Notes: generated by a model not told the origin, from the sequence alone. A DNA stretch of 64,000 nucleotides from Colwellia sp. (GCA_026196955.1 JAPHTO010000061.1:1-64000), one strand, 5' to 3'. Positions 6,278 through 16,088 are shown, counted from the stretch's first letter. Numbers and translations: made by a program.

Positions 6278-7570
6278 TTAAAAACCTAACTTATCGCGTA
6301 CGCCATAATACCAAGCGCCCATCATCACCGCAGGTACTCTTAGTAAGCGTCCGCCGGGAAAATTATAATGAGGTAGATTAGCAAAAACATCAAAGCGACT
6401 ATGTTCACCGCTAATAGCTTCTGCTAATAGTTTTCCACCTAAATGTGAGGTATTCACCCCATGACCACTATAACCTTGCGTGTAATAAATATTATTACCA
6501 ATTTTGCCTAATTGCGGTAAACGGCTCATTGTCAGCAAAAAGTCACCACCCCAGGCATAATCTAATTTAAAATCTTTCATTGCCGGAAAAATTTTGTCCA
6601 TGTGCGGCTTTAAGAAATTTTTAATACTCGCTGGATCGCCACCACCATAGGTAACACCGCCACCAAAAAGTAATCGGTTATCTGCGGTTATCCGGTAATA
6701 ATCAAGCTTATAGTTAACATCTTCAACACAGTATTCTGATGGAATAAGTGATTTCGCCAAGGCCTCTGGTAATACTTCTGTCGTCACAATTTGAGTGCCA
6801 CAAGGCATAGACTTCTTTGCTAACTCAGGTTGCAAATTCCCCATATAAGCATTCCCCGCTAACACCAAGGTTTTAGCGGTTATTCGACCTTGAGCAGTTT
6901 TTACCACCACAGATTCATTCAGTCCCTCTTTGACTTGCTCAATTTCAATCACTTTAGATTGCTCAAAGACTTTTCCGCCAATAGCCGTGAGCGCAGCTGC
7001 TTCACCTAAAGCGAGTTTCAATGGGTGAACATGACCACAATGGTTATCCACTAAACCACCCACATAAGCCTTTGTATCAACAATTTTTTCTATCTCTTTA
7101 CCATCAACCATTTCAAGTTGGTTATTACCAAAACGTTGCCAAAGTGCCTTTTTCTCAGCCAAACCTTTCATTTGTTTATCAGTAAAAGCGGCAAAGAAAC
7201 CACCTTGCTTATAATCACAATTAATTTTATAGCGTTTGATTAAATCTCGAATACAGTCAGCACCTTCAAAAGCCATGTCTCCTAACGCCTGCGCTGTTGT
7301 TTGACCATAGTGTTTTTCAATATGGTCAATATCACGACTAAAGCTGTTCACTAGCTGGCCGCCATTACGCCCTGACGCGCCAAAGCCTATTTTTGCCGCC
7401 TCTAAAAGCGTCACTTGATAGCCTTTTTCTTGTAATGCTATCGCTGTTGATAAACCGCTATATCCTCCACCAACAACGCAAATATCACTGCTACATTCGC
7501 CTGATAGCTGTGGGTAGCCCTCATTGTTATGACATGAGTCAGCATAATATGAATCTGGGTATTGGATCAT
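6278..7570 (-). CDS. puuB: FAD-dependent amine oxidoreductase, gamma-glutamylputrescine oxidase type
   Basis: A 430-residue DAO-superfamily flavoenzyme similar to PuuB, which oxidises gamma-glutamylputrescine to gamma-glutamyl-gamma-aminobutyraldehyde. The dinucleotide-binding motif is ICVVGGGYSGLSTAIAL (about residues 28-44). It is followed by GFGASGRNGGQLV, the characteristic flavin contact of this family. The C-terminal FAD end is YYTQGYSGHGVNTSHLGGKL. ATG 7570 is used because GGAG sits six bases upstream; a GTG four codons earlier is less likely. It is divergent from the puuC-type aldehyde dehydrogenase (195-base gap) and has a second copy at 16867. A GGTGTT-N10-AACACC site lies 37 bases upstream. 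Confidence 0.88.
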   Translation of the reverse strand: MIQYPDSYYADSCHNNEGYPQLSGECSSDICVVGGGYSGLSTAIALQEKGYQVTLLEAAKIGFGASGRNGGQLVNSFSRDIDHIEKHYGQTTAQALGDMAFEGADCIRDLIKRYKINCDYKQGGFFAAFTDKQMKGLAEKKALWQRFGNNQLEMVDGKEIEKIVDTKAYVGGLVDNHCGHVHPLKLALGEAAALTAIGGKVFEQSKVIEIEQVKEGLNESVVVKTAQGRITAKTLVLAGNAYMGNLQPELAKKSMPCGTQIVTTEVLPEALAKSLIPSEYCVEDVNYKLDYYRITADNRLLFGGGVTYGGGDPASIKNFLKPHMDKIFPAMKDFKLDYAWGGDFLLTMSRLPQLGKIGNNIYYTQGYSGHGVNTSHLGGKLLAEAISGEHSRFDVFANLPHYNFPGGRLLRVPAVMMGAWYYGVRDKLGF

Positions 7571-7765
7571 GACATTCTCCACTTATTTTTTATCTAATAA
7601 ATTACAGGTGTTAAATATTTAAAACACCAAAAGCGCATCTTATGTCAAATATAATCAACAATAAAGACAAAAAAGCCCCTTTATGTAAAATATATTGAAA
7701 TACCTGCGGTAATTAGGTAGTTTATGTTCAAGCTAAAAAAGCATTAATTATTTTGGAGTACTATT
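7571..7765. promoter_or_regulatory. divergent puuB1-puuC promoter region with candidate operators
   Basis: This intergenic stretch serves two divergent polyamine genes. At 7607-7628 is GGTGTT-N10-AACACC with an AT-rich centre. At 7684-7696 is TGTAAAATATATT, whose exact reverse complement recurs at 16829-16841 before the second PuuB gene. A related TGTCAAATATAAT lies at 7644-7656. The repeats suggest at least two regulator binding sites. Promoter elements themselves were not pinned down. Confidence 0.55.
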
Positions 7766-9259
7766 ATGAGCAAAACAGATCTCACCTATTGGCAACAGCA
7801 AGCAAAATCTTTAACCATTGAAGGGCGTGCCTTCATTAATGGTGACTATGTTGATGCTCAGAATAAAGAAACTTTTGCCTGTATCAGTCCTATTGATGGT
7901 AAGCCTCTTGCAGAAATTGCCTTATGTGCAGAGGCAGAAGCTAACCAAGCGGTTACCTGCGCCCGCGCAACATTTGAACATGGTGATTGGTCTAAAGCTG
8001 CCCCTGTTAAACGTAAAGCCATTATGCTCAAATTTGCTGATTTAATAGAGCAACATGGCGATGAGCTTGCTTTATTAGAGACCCTTGATATGGGTAAACC
8101 AATTTCTGATGCCCTTAATGTTGATATTCCAGGTGCTGTTCGCTCTATTCGTTGGAGTGCAGAAGCAATAGATAAAATCTACGATGAAGTCGCACCTACC
8201 AGTGAGAATGAATTAGGCTTGATTACGCGTGAAGCTGTTGGTGTCGTTGCTGCAATCGTGCCATGGAACTTTCCTCTTGTGATGGCATGTTGGAAATTAG
8301 GACCCGCATTATCAGCAGGTAATAGTGTTATTTTAAAACCTTCTGAAAAATCGCCTTTAACGGCAATTAAGTTAGCGGCACTAGCAAAGTCAGCAGGGAT
8401 ACCTGATGGTGTTTTTAATGTGTTACCCGGCTTTGGTCATCAAGTCGGCAAAGTTTTAGCCTTGCACAAGGATATTGACACTTTGGTATTTACTGGCTCA
8501 ACAGGTATTGCTAAACAACTGATGATATATGCCGGAGAGTCGAACATGAAGCGCGTTTGGACTGAGGCAGGAGGCAAAAGTCCAAACATAGTATTTGCTG
8601 ATGCGCCTAATTTAGCAGAAGCGGCAAATGCTGCGGCTGGTGCAATTTGTTTTAACCAAGGAGAAGTATGTACTGCTGGCTCAAGGCTGTTAGTAGAAGC
8701 AAGCATTAAAGATGAGTTTATCGCGCTAGTAAAAACAGCGATGCAGCACTGGCGACCTGGTAATCCACTCGATCCTAACACCAATGTCGGTGCCATTGTT
8801 GACCAAATTCAACATGAACGCGTATTAAGCTATATCGAAAAAGGCAAAGAACAAAAGGCGTCGTTATGTTGTGGTGGTAATAAAGCACAGCCTGTAGCAG
8901 GCGGCTTTTACATAGAGCCAACCATGTTTAGCGAAGTAGATAATAATATGGCGATTGCTGCTGATGAAATATTTGGCTCTGTCTTATCTGTGATTAGTTT
9001 TGAAAACATAGCCGAAGCCATCAATATTGCGAATGATACACCTTATGGCTTAGCCGCTGGAATTTGGACTTCAGATTTATCAAAAGCTCACCAAATGGCG
9101 AAAGCTGTTCGTGCTGGCTCTGTGTGGGTGAATCAATGGGACGGCGGCGATATGACCGCACCATTCGGTGGCTTTAAGCAATCAGGTAATGGCCGTGATA
9201 AATCTTTACATGCCTTTGACAAATATACTGAGTTAAAAGCTACTTGGATAAAATTGTAA
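7766..9259 (+). CDS. puuC: gamma-glutamyl-gamma-aminobutyraldehyde dehydrogenase
   Basis: A 497-residue NAD(P)-dependent aldehyde dehydrogenase of full length. Motifs: the cofactor-binding AIVPWNFPLVMACWKLGPAL, FTGSTGIAKQL, the general base in WTEAGGKSPNIV, and the catalytic cysteine in FNQGEVCTAGSRL. The ending PFGGFKQSGNGRDKSLHAF is typical of the PuuC/AldH branch. It would oxidise gamma-glutamyl-gamma-aminobutyraldehyde made by PuuB to gamma-glutamyl-GABA, which PuuD hydrolyses. The ATG is preceded by TTGGAG. It is divergent from puuB1 and closed by a strong terminator at 9281. Broad aldehyde specificity is common in this family, so the exact substrate rests on context. Confidence 0.9.
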   Translation: MSKTDLTYWQQQAKSLTIEGRAFINGDYVDAQNKETFACISPIDGKPLAEIALCAEAEANQAVTCARATFEHGDWSKAAPVKRKAIMLKFADLIEQHGDELALLETLDMGKPISDALNVDIPGAVRSIRWSAEAIDKIYDEVAPTSENELGLITREAVGVVAAIVPWNFPLVMACWKLGPALSAGNSVILKPSEKSPLTAIKLAALAKSAGIPDGVFNVLPGFGHQVGKVLALHKDIDTLVFTGSTGIAKQLMIYAGESNMKRVWTEAGGKSPNIVFADAPNLAEAANAAAGAICFNQGEVCTAGSRLLVEASIKDEFIALVKTAMQHWRPGNPLDPNTNVGAIVDQIQHERVLSYIEKGKEQKASLCCGGNKAQPVAGGFYIEPTMFSEVDNNMAIAADEIFGSVLSVISFENIAEAINIANDTPYGLAAGIWTSDLSKAHQMAKAVRAGSVWVNQWDGGDMTAPFGGFKQSGNGRDKSLHAFDKYTELKATWIKL

Positions 9260-9280
9260 ATAAAATCTAACATTTTAGCC

Positions 9281-9325
9281 TTGGTTGTGCTTCAAATAAT
9301 GCACAACCAATAAAAATTTTTTATT
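9281..9325 (+). terminator. rho-independent terminator after puuC
   Basis: A perfect ten-base stem, TTGGTTGTGC (9281-9290) and GCACAACCAA (9301-9310), with a ten-base loop, followed by an A/T run with six consecutive T. It ends the puuC transcript 22 bases after the stop codon. Confidence 0.85.
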
Positions 9326-9555
9326 CATCATAAAATCAACAATATAAAATCAAAACTTTCTAAATAAACATCCATGAAAGTAGTTTGAAATACACGAATG
9401 AAAAATAAATTTTACATTTTTGCATTTTATTGTTTGATTTATTTTACACTGTGTGTATTATCAAATAAAAGCAAAATCGCTTAAAAAATAACAAAAGCAA
9501 TAAAACACATGTACAAAAAAGTTATGAGAATTAGCAATTGAGGGGAAGACAAACC
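9326..9555 (+). promoter_or_regulatory. AT-rich upstream region of the TonB-dependent receptor gene
   Basis: About 230 bases without a gene. It is very AT-rich, with runs such as TTTTACATTTTTGC and GATTTATTTTACA (9436-9448), which share the TTTTACA end with the motifs at 7684 and 16829. No clear palindrome or riboswitch fold was seen. It probably contains the receptor promoter and a long leader. Confidence 0.4.
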
Positions 9556-11940
9556 ATGAACTATCGCAAATCACTGCTAGCGTTAGCCGTTACATCCTTT
9601 TTAGGTAGTAATGCTGCATTAGCCGAAGAAGCCGCAAGTGAAGAAAAGCAAGCCAAAAACGATTACGAAGTTATTGTTGTTACGCAAAAACGTGTGCAAA
9701 CATTAAAAGAAGTACCAGTTTCAGTAAGTGCCTTTGGTGAAGATTTCATCAATGACTTTAATGTGACTAATGCTGTCGATTTAGCAAAATATACACCGGG
9801 CTTAAATGGCGGTAGTGAAAACGATAGCTACATTGATACTATCGGTATTCGTGGCATTGTTACCTCAGATTACGGTATTGGTGGCGACGCCTCAATCGGC
9901 TTATATCTTGATGGTGTATACCAAGGCCGAAGCGGTGGCTCATTATCAAGTTTCTTTGATATGTCACGAGTAGAAGTTGCTAAAGGGCCACAAGGAACAT
10001 TATTTGGTCGTAATGCTGCCTCAGGTGCTATCAGCATGTATACCAATGAAGCCGTTGATGCTACAGAAGGCAGTGTTGAATTTGGTCTTGGTAGCGATAG
10101 CATGTATGAAGTGACTGGTGTTTATAATACCACTTTAAGTGACGATGCCTTTATCCGCTTCGCAGCTTATCACCAGTCTGCCGACAACTTTGTCAAAAAC
10201 ACAGAAGGCGGCACCTTACGCGATAAAAATGTAACCGCTTTACGGATGAACTTTACCTATGAAGGCTGGACTGATAGTCAGTTAAAGTTAAGCCTAAACT
10301 ATGAAGATAGAGAGCAAGATCCAGGTGTTTACCGCTCTGTCTGGCAAGAAGGCGACAAGCGCACTATCTCCTCTGATTTAGGTGATGAAGGCCACGATAT
10401 TGCTGAAGTCTTTGCCGCAACTTTGGATTTCACTCATGATTTTGGCGCAGTAACATTTCTTTCTCAAACCGCGGTAAAAAATAATACCTGGAATTATTTA
10501 GAAGATTACGATGGTACTGCCATGCCGCTAGGTAATTATTCTCAAAATGATGACAACGAATACATCAGTCAAGAGTTTCGAATTACCTCGAATACAGATT
10601 CTGATATTTTCTGGTTTATCGGCGTCAGTGCATACCAAGAAAAGGTTAGCTCTTACTTCTACAATGGTTATGATGATGACGCTTTCTGTGCGCAGCTACC
10701 CAACTTAGAAGAATGGGATCAAGCCATGGTTGATCATACAAGCCAGCCAGAAAACTATTATGCTGACTGTCATGAGTTTTTTGTTGATGGCTGGTACGGA
10801 TTAGACCCTGTTGACGATGCCGATGAAATTGCAGATTTAGTAGCTGATGGCGAAATTCCGGGTGCTGGTGAAGGGGTCAATGGCGTTCGTGAGGAGATCA
10901 ATGCCCGTGGTACAAACACAGGTTACGGTATATACGGTGATATCACTTGGTCGATGACAGAGAGAACCGACTTAACTGTTGGTGGTCGCTTCTCATATGA
11001 CGAAAAAGAATTTGCCTTAAACTTACCTGAGCCTGACGGTTGGTTAGGTCATTACTGGTTAGTTGGTGGTCATACGGGTGGCGAGTGGATTGAAGAAACT
11101 CAAGACTGGTCTGAATTTACCCCACGTGTCGCGCTAAATCACAAATTAACGGATGATGTTAATATTTATGCTAACTACTCACGTGGCTATAAAGCTGGCG
11201 GATTTAATACTTTCGCGTTTAATATCAATTTCACTGACGATTGTGATGAAGAGTGCTGGATTGAAGAAGGCTACGGTGGTGAATTCCCAGAAGGCACAAC
11301 ATTAGCCAGTTATGATCCAGAAATTGTTGATAGTTTTGAAGTCGGTATGAAGGGTGAGTTTATCGATAACACCTTAAAGGTAAATATTGGTGCCTATTAC
11401 TATGACTATCAAGACTTCCAAGGTATTTTTGCTGCCAATGGTGGTAGCGTGATCAAAAATATTGGTCAAGCCGAAGGAACAGGGATTGAATTTGATATTA
11501 CCTACTTACCAACAGATAACCTAAGACTATTTATAGCATCAGCTATTCAAGATTCTGAAGTTAAAGAAGGTCAAGACTTAGACGGCTCATCATTGGTGGG
11601 GCAAAAGTTAGCGGCACCTGATGTTACGGTAAGCTTTGTCGGTAGCTACTATTGGTATCTAGAAAATGATATCGACCTTGCTATGCAAGTCTCTTATAAC
11701 TGGCAAACCGAAACCTTTGGCGATGAGTTTATGGGTGGTAATGATATTTACGCTCAACCGTCATATGGTCTGCTTGGCGCACAATTTAGCGCGACGGGTA
11801 TGTCATGGTCTGTATCTGCCTACATCAATAACATCACCGATGAAGAATATTTTGATTCGGGCTTAGACGATACCGGTGTTAACATGTTTGGTATTGGTCG
11901 CGGTGTTAATGGTGGTATAAAAGTTAAATATTCTTTCTAA
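9556..11940 (+). CDS. TonB-dependent outer-membrane receptor
   Basis: A 794-residue receptor from ATG 9556 (AGGGGAA at 9541-9547). The signal peptide spans about residues 1-23 (ending NAALAEEA). A TonB-box-like YEVIVVTQKR comes next, then the plug domain (VPVSVSAFGEDFI to GTLFGRNAASGAISMYT, about residues 40-170). The 22-strand barrel follows and ends in the terminal aromatic VKYSF. An extra acidic loop with several cysteines lies around residues 370-450 and a DDCDEECW stretch near 555, probably surface loops. It lies between puuC and an SLC13-like permease. Import of a nitrogen-rich or gamma-glutamyl compound is inferred from location only. Confidence 0.9.
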   Translation: MNYRKSLLALAVTSFLGSNAALAEEAASEEKQAKNDYEVIVVTQKRVQTLKEVPVSVSAFGEDFINDFNVTNAVDLAKYTPGLNGGSENDSYIDTIGIRGIVTSDYGIGGDASIGLYLDGVYQGRSGGSLSSFFDMSRVEVAKGPQGTLFGRNAASGAISMYTNEAVDATEGSVEFGLGSDSMYEVTGVYNTTLSDDAFIRFAAYHQSADNFVKNTEGGTLRDKNVTALRMNFTYEGWTDSQLKLSLNYEDREQDPGVYRSVWQEGDKRTISSDLGDEGHDIAEVFAATLDFTHDFGAVTFLSQTAVKNNTWNYLEDYDGTAMPLGNYSQNDDNEYISQEFRITSNTDSDIFWFIGVSAYQEKVSSYFYNGYDDDAFCAQLPNLEEWDQAMVDHTSQPENYYADCHEFFVDGWYGLDPVDDADEIADLVADGEIPGAGEGVNGVREEINARGTNTGYGIYGDITWSMTERTDLTVGGRFSYDEKEFALNLPEPDGWLGHYWLVGGHTGGEWIEETQDWSEFTPRVALNHKLTDDVNIYANYSRGYKAGGFNTFAFNINFTDDCDEECWIEEGYGGEFPEGTTLASYDPEIVDSFEVGMKGEFIDNTLKVNIGAYYYDYQDFQGIFAANGGSVIKNIGQAEGTGIEFDITYLPTDNLRLFIASAIQDSEVKEGQDLDGSSLVGQKLAAPDVTVSFVGSYYWYLENDIDLAMQVSYNWQTETFGDEFMGGNDIYAQPSYGLLGAQFSATGMSWSVSAYINNITDEEYFDSGLDDTGVNMFGIGRGVNGGIKVKYSF

Positions 11941-11965
11941 CGAATAGTTAATACTGTCTTGATGA

Positions 11966-12005
11966 TAAGGTAATTAGTCACGAATAAAGTGATTAATTAC
12001 CTTAT
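11966..12005. terminator. inverted repeat / terminator-like hairpin after the receptor gene
   Basis: ATAAGGTAATTAGTCAC (about 11965-11981) pairs with GTGATTAATTACCTTAT (11989-12005) with one mismatch and a seven-base loop. The stem is long but AT-rich, and no strong T run follows. It may be a terminator or a processing hairpin. Confidence 0.55.
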
Positions 12006-12167
12006 TCATAGCGTAAGCTTAGAGAGGAACTATCGTTAATATTCTATCCCACCTCCTAAGCTTTTCTTACTCCCCCAACGAGAAAAACATTCAACTCACT
12101 TTATATAATCACTTGTAATTAAAGCGAGTTATTCAATAAATAGGAAATATGTGTATATACTGAAGTA

Positions 12168-14027
12168 TTGGTTAACTCATTTACTCGGTATCACCTTTTG
12201 AATATTCCAGACCTACCCAATAATCATGCGTTAGCGGTTTTATTGATTACCGTATTAGCACTCTATTTATTTCGACGCGAAGATACTCCCTTAGAAACCT
12301 CATCGCTAGCGGTAATAGCGATGCTGTGTTTAGTGTTTACCTTATTTCCCTTTTATTCTGCTGGAGAGCATTTCGAGGCAAGTTCGCTATTTTTTGGTTT
12401 CGGTCATGAAGCATTAATTACCGTGTGCTCATTAATGATCCTTGGCCATGGAATTGTACTTACTGGCGCATTAGAGCCTATTGGACGGTATTTGGCTAAG
12501 CTGTGGAAAATAAGTCCTGCCCTTTCTTTATTATTAACACTGATCCTCGCCGGTGGCTTAAGTGCCTTTATAAATAATACCCCTGTCGTTGTGCTGTTAC
12601 TTCCTATTTTAATCAGTGTCTCATTGCGTAATAAGACAGATTCATCGGGTATGTTATTACCTATGGGTCTTGCCACATTAGTAGGCGGCATGACCACCAC
12701 CATAGGAACATCAACCAATTTATTAGTGGTGAGTATTTCAAAAAATATGGGAGCAACTGAATTTGGATTATTTGATTTTATTCAACCTGCATTAATAGCC
12801 TCGGTTGTTGCCATACTTTATTTATGGCTAGTAGCTCCTAAACTTCTCCCAAATAGAACACCGTCTATGCCAGACACCTCGCCACGATTATTTAGTGCTT
12901 ATCTTAACATCAACGAAGAGAGTGAGATTAACGGGAAAACTATTGCCGAAGCAATTAAATTAACCGATGGGCAACTTAAAATTGAAAGTATTCAAAGAGG
13001 CCCCGATAACAAAAACATAATACCTTTACCAGATACTGTACTCACCGTAGATGATAGATTAAAAGTGCATGATTACCCTGACAGGCTTAAAGAGTATGAA
13101 ACTGTTTTAGGCGCAACGCTGTTTTCTGGGCTGCATAAAGTTGATGATGAGCACCCGTTAAAAGCAGATAAACAAACCTTAGCAGAGATTGTCATTATTG
13201 CGGGCTCAGGCATTGAAGGCAGAACATTACAACAAGCAAATTTTATCAATAAACATGCTATCTCAGTGGTTGCTTTACACCGCGCAGGTAAGGCAATGGA
13301 AATTGGCCGAAGCAGTATAGGCAAGACCCGTTTAAGGATTGGTGATGTATTACTGGTACAAGGCGAAACAGAGCAAATCGATTTATTAAAACCTAAGCAG
13401 GGGCTTCTCGTTATTGATGGTGCAGAGTCATTACCGCAAACAAGCAAAGCCCCCATAGCATTAGGTACCTTACTTGGCGTAGTCACATTATCAGCGCTGG
13501 GTATTTTACCCATTGAAATAAGTGCCGTTTGCGGTGTCCTCATTTTACTCATGACTCAATGCTTAAATTGGGAAGAAGCTGCATCAGCACTGAGCACCCA
13601 AGTTATTTTAATTGTCGCTGCATCTTTAGCATTGGGCTCGGCAATGATGACAACAGGTGGCGCGGAATATATTGCACAGGTTTTTGTTGCCTCTGTATAC
13701 GGATTACCGCCTGGAGGGATCCTCTCCGCGTTAATGTTATTGCTCGCTATATTAACGAATATTGTGTCAAATAATGCCGCAGCGGTAATTGGAACGCCCA
13801 TCGCTATTTCGGTTGCCACTCAGCTGAACCTTTCCCCTGAGCCCTTCATTCTGGCTGTGTTATTTGGCGCGAACTTGAGTTATGCCACCCCTATGGCTTA
13901 TAAAACAAACTTATTGGTCATGAACGCTGGCGGTTATCAATTTTCAGATTTCGTCCGCATTGGCGTGCCGCTCATTTTACTGATGTGGATAACGCTGTCT
14001 TTTCTTTTGAATTGGATATATTTGTAA
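12168..14027 (+). CDS. SLC13/NhaD-like permease with central TrkA-C (RCK_C) domains
   Basis: A 619-residue inner-membrane transporter of the ion-transporter superfamily. About five helices precede residue 220; the signature SAFINNTPVVVLLLPI and the hairpin GGMTTTIGTSTNLLV mark the first substrate-binding repeat. The second repeat contains IVSNNAAAVIGTPIA near residue 540. Residues about 235-430 form two soluble regulatory TrkA-C domains (GKTIAEAIKL... and GRTLQQANF...), normal in this family. Members move sulphate, dicarboxylates or related anions; the substrate here is unknown. The TTG start has only a weak GAAG; a second TTG ten codons on is possible. It sits between the TonB receptor and an AraC regulator. 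Confidence 0.85.
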   Translation: MVNSFTRYHLLNIPDLPNNHALAVLLITVLALYLFRREDTPLETSSLAVIAMLCLVFTLFPFYSAGEHFEASSLFFGFGHEALITVCSLMILGHGIVLTGALEPIGRYLAKLWKISPALSLLLTLILAGGLSAFINNTPVVVLLLPILISVSLRNKTDSSGMLLPMGLATLVGGMTTTIGTSTNLLVVSISKNMGATEFGLFDFIQPALIASVVAILYLWLVAPKLLPNRTPSMPDTSPRLFSAYLNINEESEINGKTIAEAIKLTDGQLKIESIQRGPDNKNIIPLPDTVLTVDDRLKVHDYPDRLKEYETVLGATLFSGLHKVDDEHPLKADKQTLAEIVIIAGSGIEGRTLQQANFINKHAISVVALHRAGKAMEIGRSSIGKTRLRIGDVLLVQGETEQIDLLKPKQGLLVIDGAESLPQTSKAPIALGTLLGVVTLSALGILPIEISAVCGVLILLMTQCLNWEEAASALSTQVILIVAASLALGSAMMTTGGAEYIAQVFVASVYGLPPGGILSALMLLLAILTNIVSNNAAAVIGTPIAISVATQLNLSPEPFILAVLFGANLSYATPMAYKTNLLVMNAGGYQFSDFVRIGVPLILLMWITLSFLLNWIYL

Positions 14028-14137
14028 CTTCTGCCACTTTGTCTACAAAATATTATTTTTCTAAAAAGAGCAATTTTGTACAAACATTAAAAAGAGATAT
14101 AGAGTACATTATTAGAAGTAAGCGATAAGGAGCTAAA

Positions 14138-14971
14138 ATGTTACCACCGAAAGAACAAGCTAAATATCAAATTCATCAAGAGCTCGGTGGTATAGAGATG
14201 GTCGATGCTAACTTTCGTCATCACAACTTTTCCAAACATAGCCATGAAACCTATACCATCAATATCATTGAAACAGGTTGCCAACGTTTTCTAAGTGCAG
14301 GGAAAAATTTCATTGCGCCAGAGCACAGTATTATTTTCGTTAATGCTGATGAAGTACATACGGGGCAATCAGGCACGGAAACAGGCTGGTCATATCGAGG
14401 AATTTCTCCATCAGAAAGTCAGTTTAACCAACTCGCGAGTGATATTGACTTAACTCATGGCTTTGCCCCCTACTTTCACAATGCTGTCGTTGAAGATAAG
14501 CAAATGGCTAACGAGTTACGACTTCTTTTTAATACTTTATCTCACTCTGACAACCTGTTACTACGCGAAACTATGCTCTATGGCGTGTTAACACGCTTAA
14601 TGCTTAAGCATGGCCAAAGTAAGCAAGGTATCAGCTTAAAACAAACATCAATATTGAAACTCGACTGGGTGCGTCAATATATTCTTGAGCATTTAGAGGA
14701 AAATATTTCATTACAGCAACTCGCTAGTTTAGTTGATTTTAGCCCTTTTTACCTAGTCAGACAGTTTCAAAAAAAATATGGCTTGCCACCTCACGCCTAT
14801 CAAATTCAACAACGACTACAACAGAGCAAACGCTTATTAAGGCAAGGGCATAAAGTAGTTAATGTTGCCACACAAGTCGGCTTTTACGATCAAAGTCATT
14901 TTCACCGTCATTTTAAAAAAGCTAATGGCATCGCCCCGAAACAGTACGCGCATCAAGTAACACTCAAATAG
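14138..14971 (+). CDS. AraC-family transcriptional regulator
   Basis: A 277-residue regulator. Residues about 15-90 form a cupin ligand-sensing domain (HSHETYTINIIETGCQRF, then PEHSIIFVNADEVHTGQ). Residues about 175-275 are the double helix-turn-helix: SLQQLASLVDFSPFYLVRQF, then VVNVATQVGFYDQSHFHRHF. AAGGAG stands close before the ATG. AzlC and AzlD follow 77 bases later on the same strand. AraC regulators of this type with azlCD behind them are a recurrent arrangement, so the regulator may control amino-acid or amine efflux. The ligand is unknown. Confidence 0.88.
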   Translation: MLPPKEQAKYQIHQELGGIEMVDANFRHHNFSKHSHETYTINIIETGCQRFLSAGKNFIAPEHSIIFVNADEVHTGQSGTETGWSYRGISPSESQFNQLASDIDLTHGFAPYFHNAVVEDKQMANELRLLFNTLSHSDNLLLRETMLYGVLTRLMLKHGQSKQGISLKQTSILKLDWVRQYILEHLEENISLQQLASLVDFSPFYLVRQFQKKYGLPPHAYQIQQRLQQSKRLLRQGHKVVNVATQVGFYDQSHFHRHFKKANGIAPKQYAHQVTLK

Positions 14972-15048
14972 CAAGCACACCGCAAAAGCATACAAGTTTT
15001 ACCTTGCATAACATGACATGCTGTAATGACTGAACTTATGGAGATGTT

Positions 15049-15780
15049 ATGTCGTTTAAAAGAAAACAAGCTTATTTGAAAATGGTACAAAAGGGCATCA
15101 TCGATATGATGCCTTTAAACCTAGCAGTACTCCCTTGGGGCATATTATGTGGCTCTTTAGCAATTCAACGAGGACTGTCAGAGTTAGAGGCTATTTTGAT
15201 GCCTGCATTAGTCTTCGCTGGCTCCGTGCAATTAGTCGTGATTGAGCTAATGAATAACAACGCCCCATTAGCCACTATACTCTTTACCGCCTTTATTATT
15301 AGCTCCCGACATTTTTTATATGGTTTGGCTTTAAGGGATAAGATCAAAAATTTACCGATGCAATGGCGTGGCAGTTTAGGTTTTTTATTAACCGACGAGT
15401 TATTTGCTTTATCAGGGGATACCAAGGCCTTGAAAGGAAAGCTTAGGCTTATTTATGCAGTTGCGGCAGGCGGTAGCTTTTATCTTTGCTGGTTATTATG
15501 GAACATCATCGGCATTGTGGCCGGTAACTACTTGCCTGACTTAACCAGCATAGGACTTGATTTCGCTATCGCGGTGACATTCATTGCCTTAGTTGTCCCC
15601 TCAATTACAAACTTAGCCATGTTGATTACTGTCGTCGTTGCCGGCGTTTTATCGGTAATATTCAAATTAATGGCTTGGGAGCTAGGACTAGTACTGGCGT
15701 CACTCATAGCCATGTATTGCGGTTATCTCACCGTGAACCAACAAGCAAAACTCAACACAGTAAAAAGGAGCGTATCATGA
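15049..15780 (+). CDS. azlC: AzlC-family branched-chain amino-acid exporter large subunit
   Basis: A 243-residue membrane protein with about six or seven hydrophobic segments. Family signs: an N-terminal MMPLNLAVLPWGILCGSLA, the stretch ALVFAGSVQLVVIELM, and ISSRHFLYGLALRDKI, in which SRHxLYGL is diagnostic of AzlC. With AzlD it forms an inner-membrane exporter; B. subtilis AzlCD exports branched-chain amino acids and 4-azaleucine. A GGAGATG run precedes the ATG. The azlD start overlaps the stop codon (ATGA), so translation is coupled. Real substrate in this polyamine-rich context is not known. Confidence 0.9.
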   Translation: MSFKRKQAYLKMVQKGIIDMMPLNLAVLPWGILCGSLAIQRGLSELEAILMPALVFAGSVQLVVIELMNNNAPLATILFTAFIISSRHFLYGLALRDKIKNLPMQWRGSLGFLLTDELFALSGDTKALKGKLRLIYAVAAGGSFYLCWLLWNIIGIVAGNYLPDLTSIGLDFAIAVTFIALVVPSITNLAMLITVVVAGVLSVIFKLMAWELGLVLASLIAMYCGYLTVNQQAKLNTVKRSVS

Positions 15781-16088
15781 TTTTACTTACCATTTTGCTG
15801 CTAGCATGTATCACCTTTACCAGCCGCTATCTATTTTTAGCGCCAAAATTACCCTTGCGTATTGGCGCTAAAATAACACACTTTTTAAGTTTTAGTGCTC
15901 CTGCGGTATTAACCGCGATATGGGTGCCGATTATTTTTGTAAAAGATAATAGCTTTAATGGCAGTTTATCAAACCCTTATTTACTGGCGGCAACCGTCGC
16001 CATTATCACAGCCTATAAAAGCCAAAGTGTTTACTTAACGTTAAGTCTCAGCATTACGGTGTTTGCCTTGCTACATTTCATTAACTAG
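15777..16088 (+). CDS. azlD: AzlD-family branched-chain amino-acid exporter small subunit
   Basis: A 103-residue membrane protein with four hydrophobic segments, starting at ATG 15777 within the ATGA overlap with azlC and with AAAAGGAG just upstream. Family signs: an early ITFTSRYLFL, FSAPAVLTAIWVPIIF, and a C-terminal pair of helices with TAYKSQSVY. Upstream in-frame codons reach into azlC but would add a soluble tail absent in relatives. It ends one base before the stop of the convergent regulator gene. Confidence 0.88.
   Translation: MILLTILLLACITFTSRYLFLAPKLPLRIGAKITHFLSFSAPAVLTAIWVPIIFVKDNSFNGSLSNPYLLAATVAIITAYKSQSVYLTLSLSITVFALLHFIN

Noticed and set aside
13073-13552. Long minus-strand open frame inside the SLC13-like gene
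   Set aside because: Antisense shadow of a well-supported coding region; low-complexity serine/proline-rich translation.
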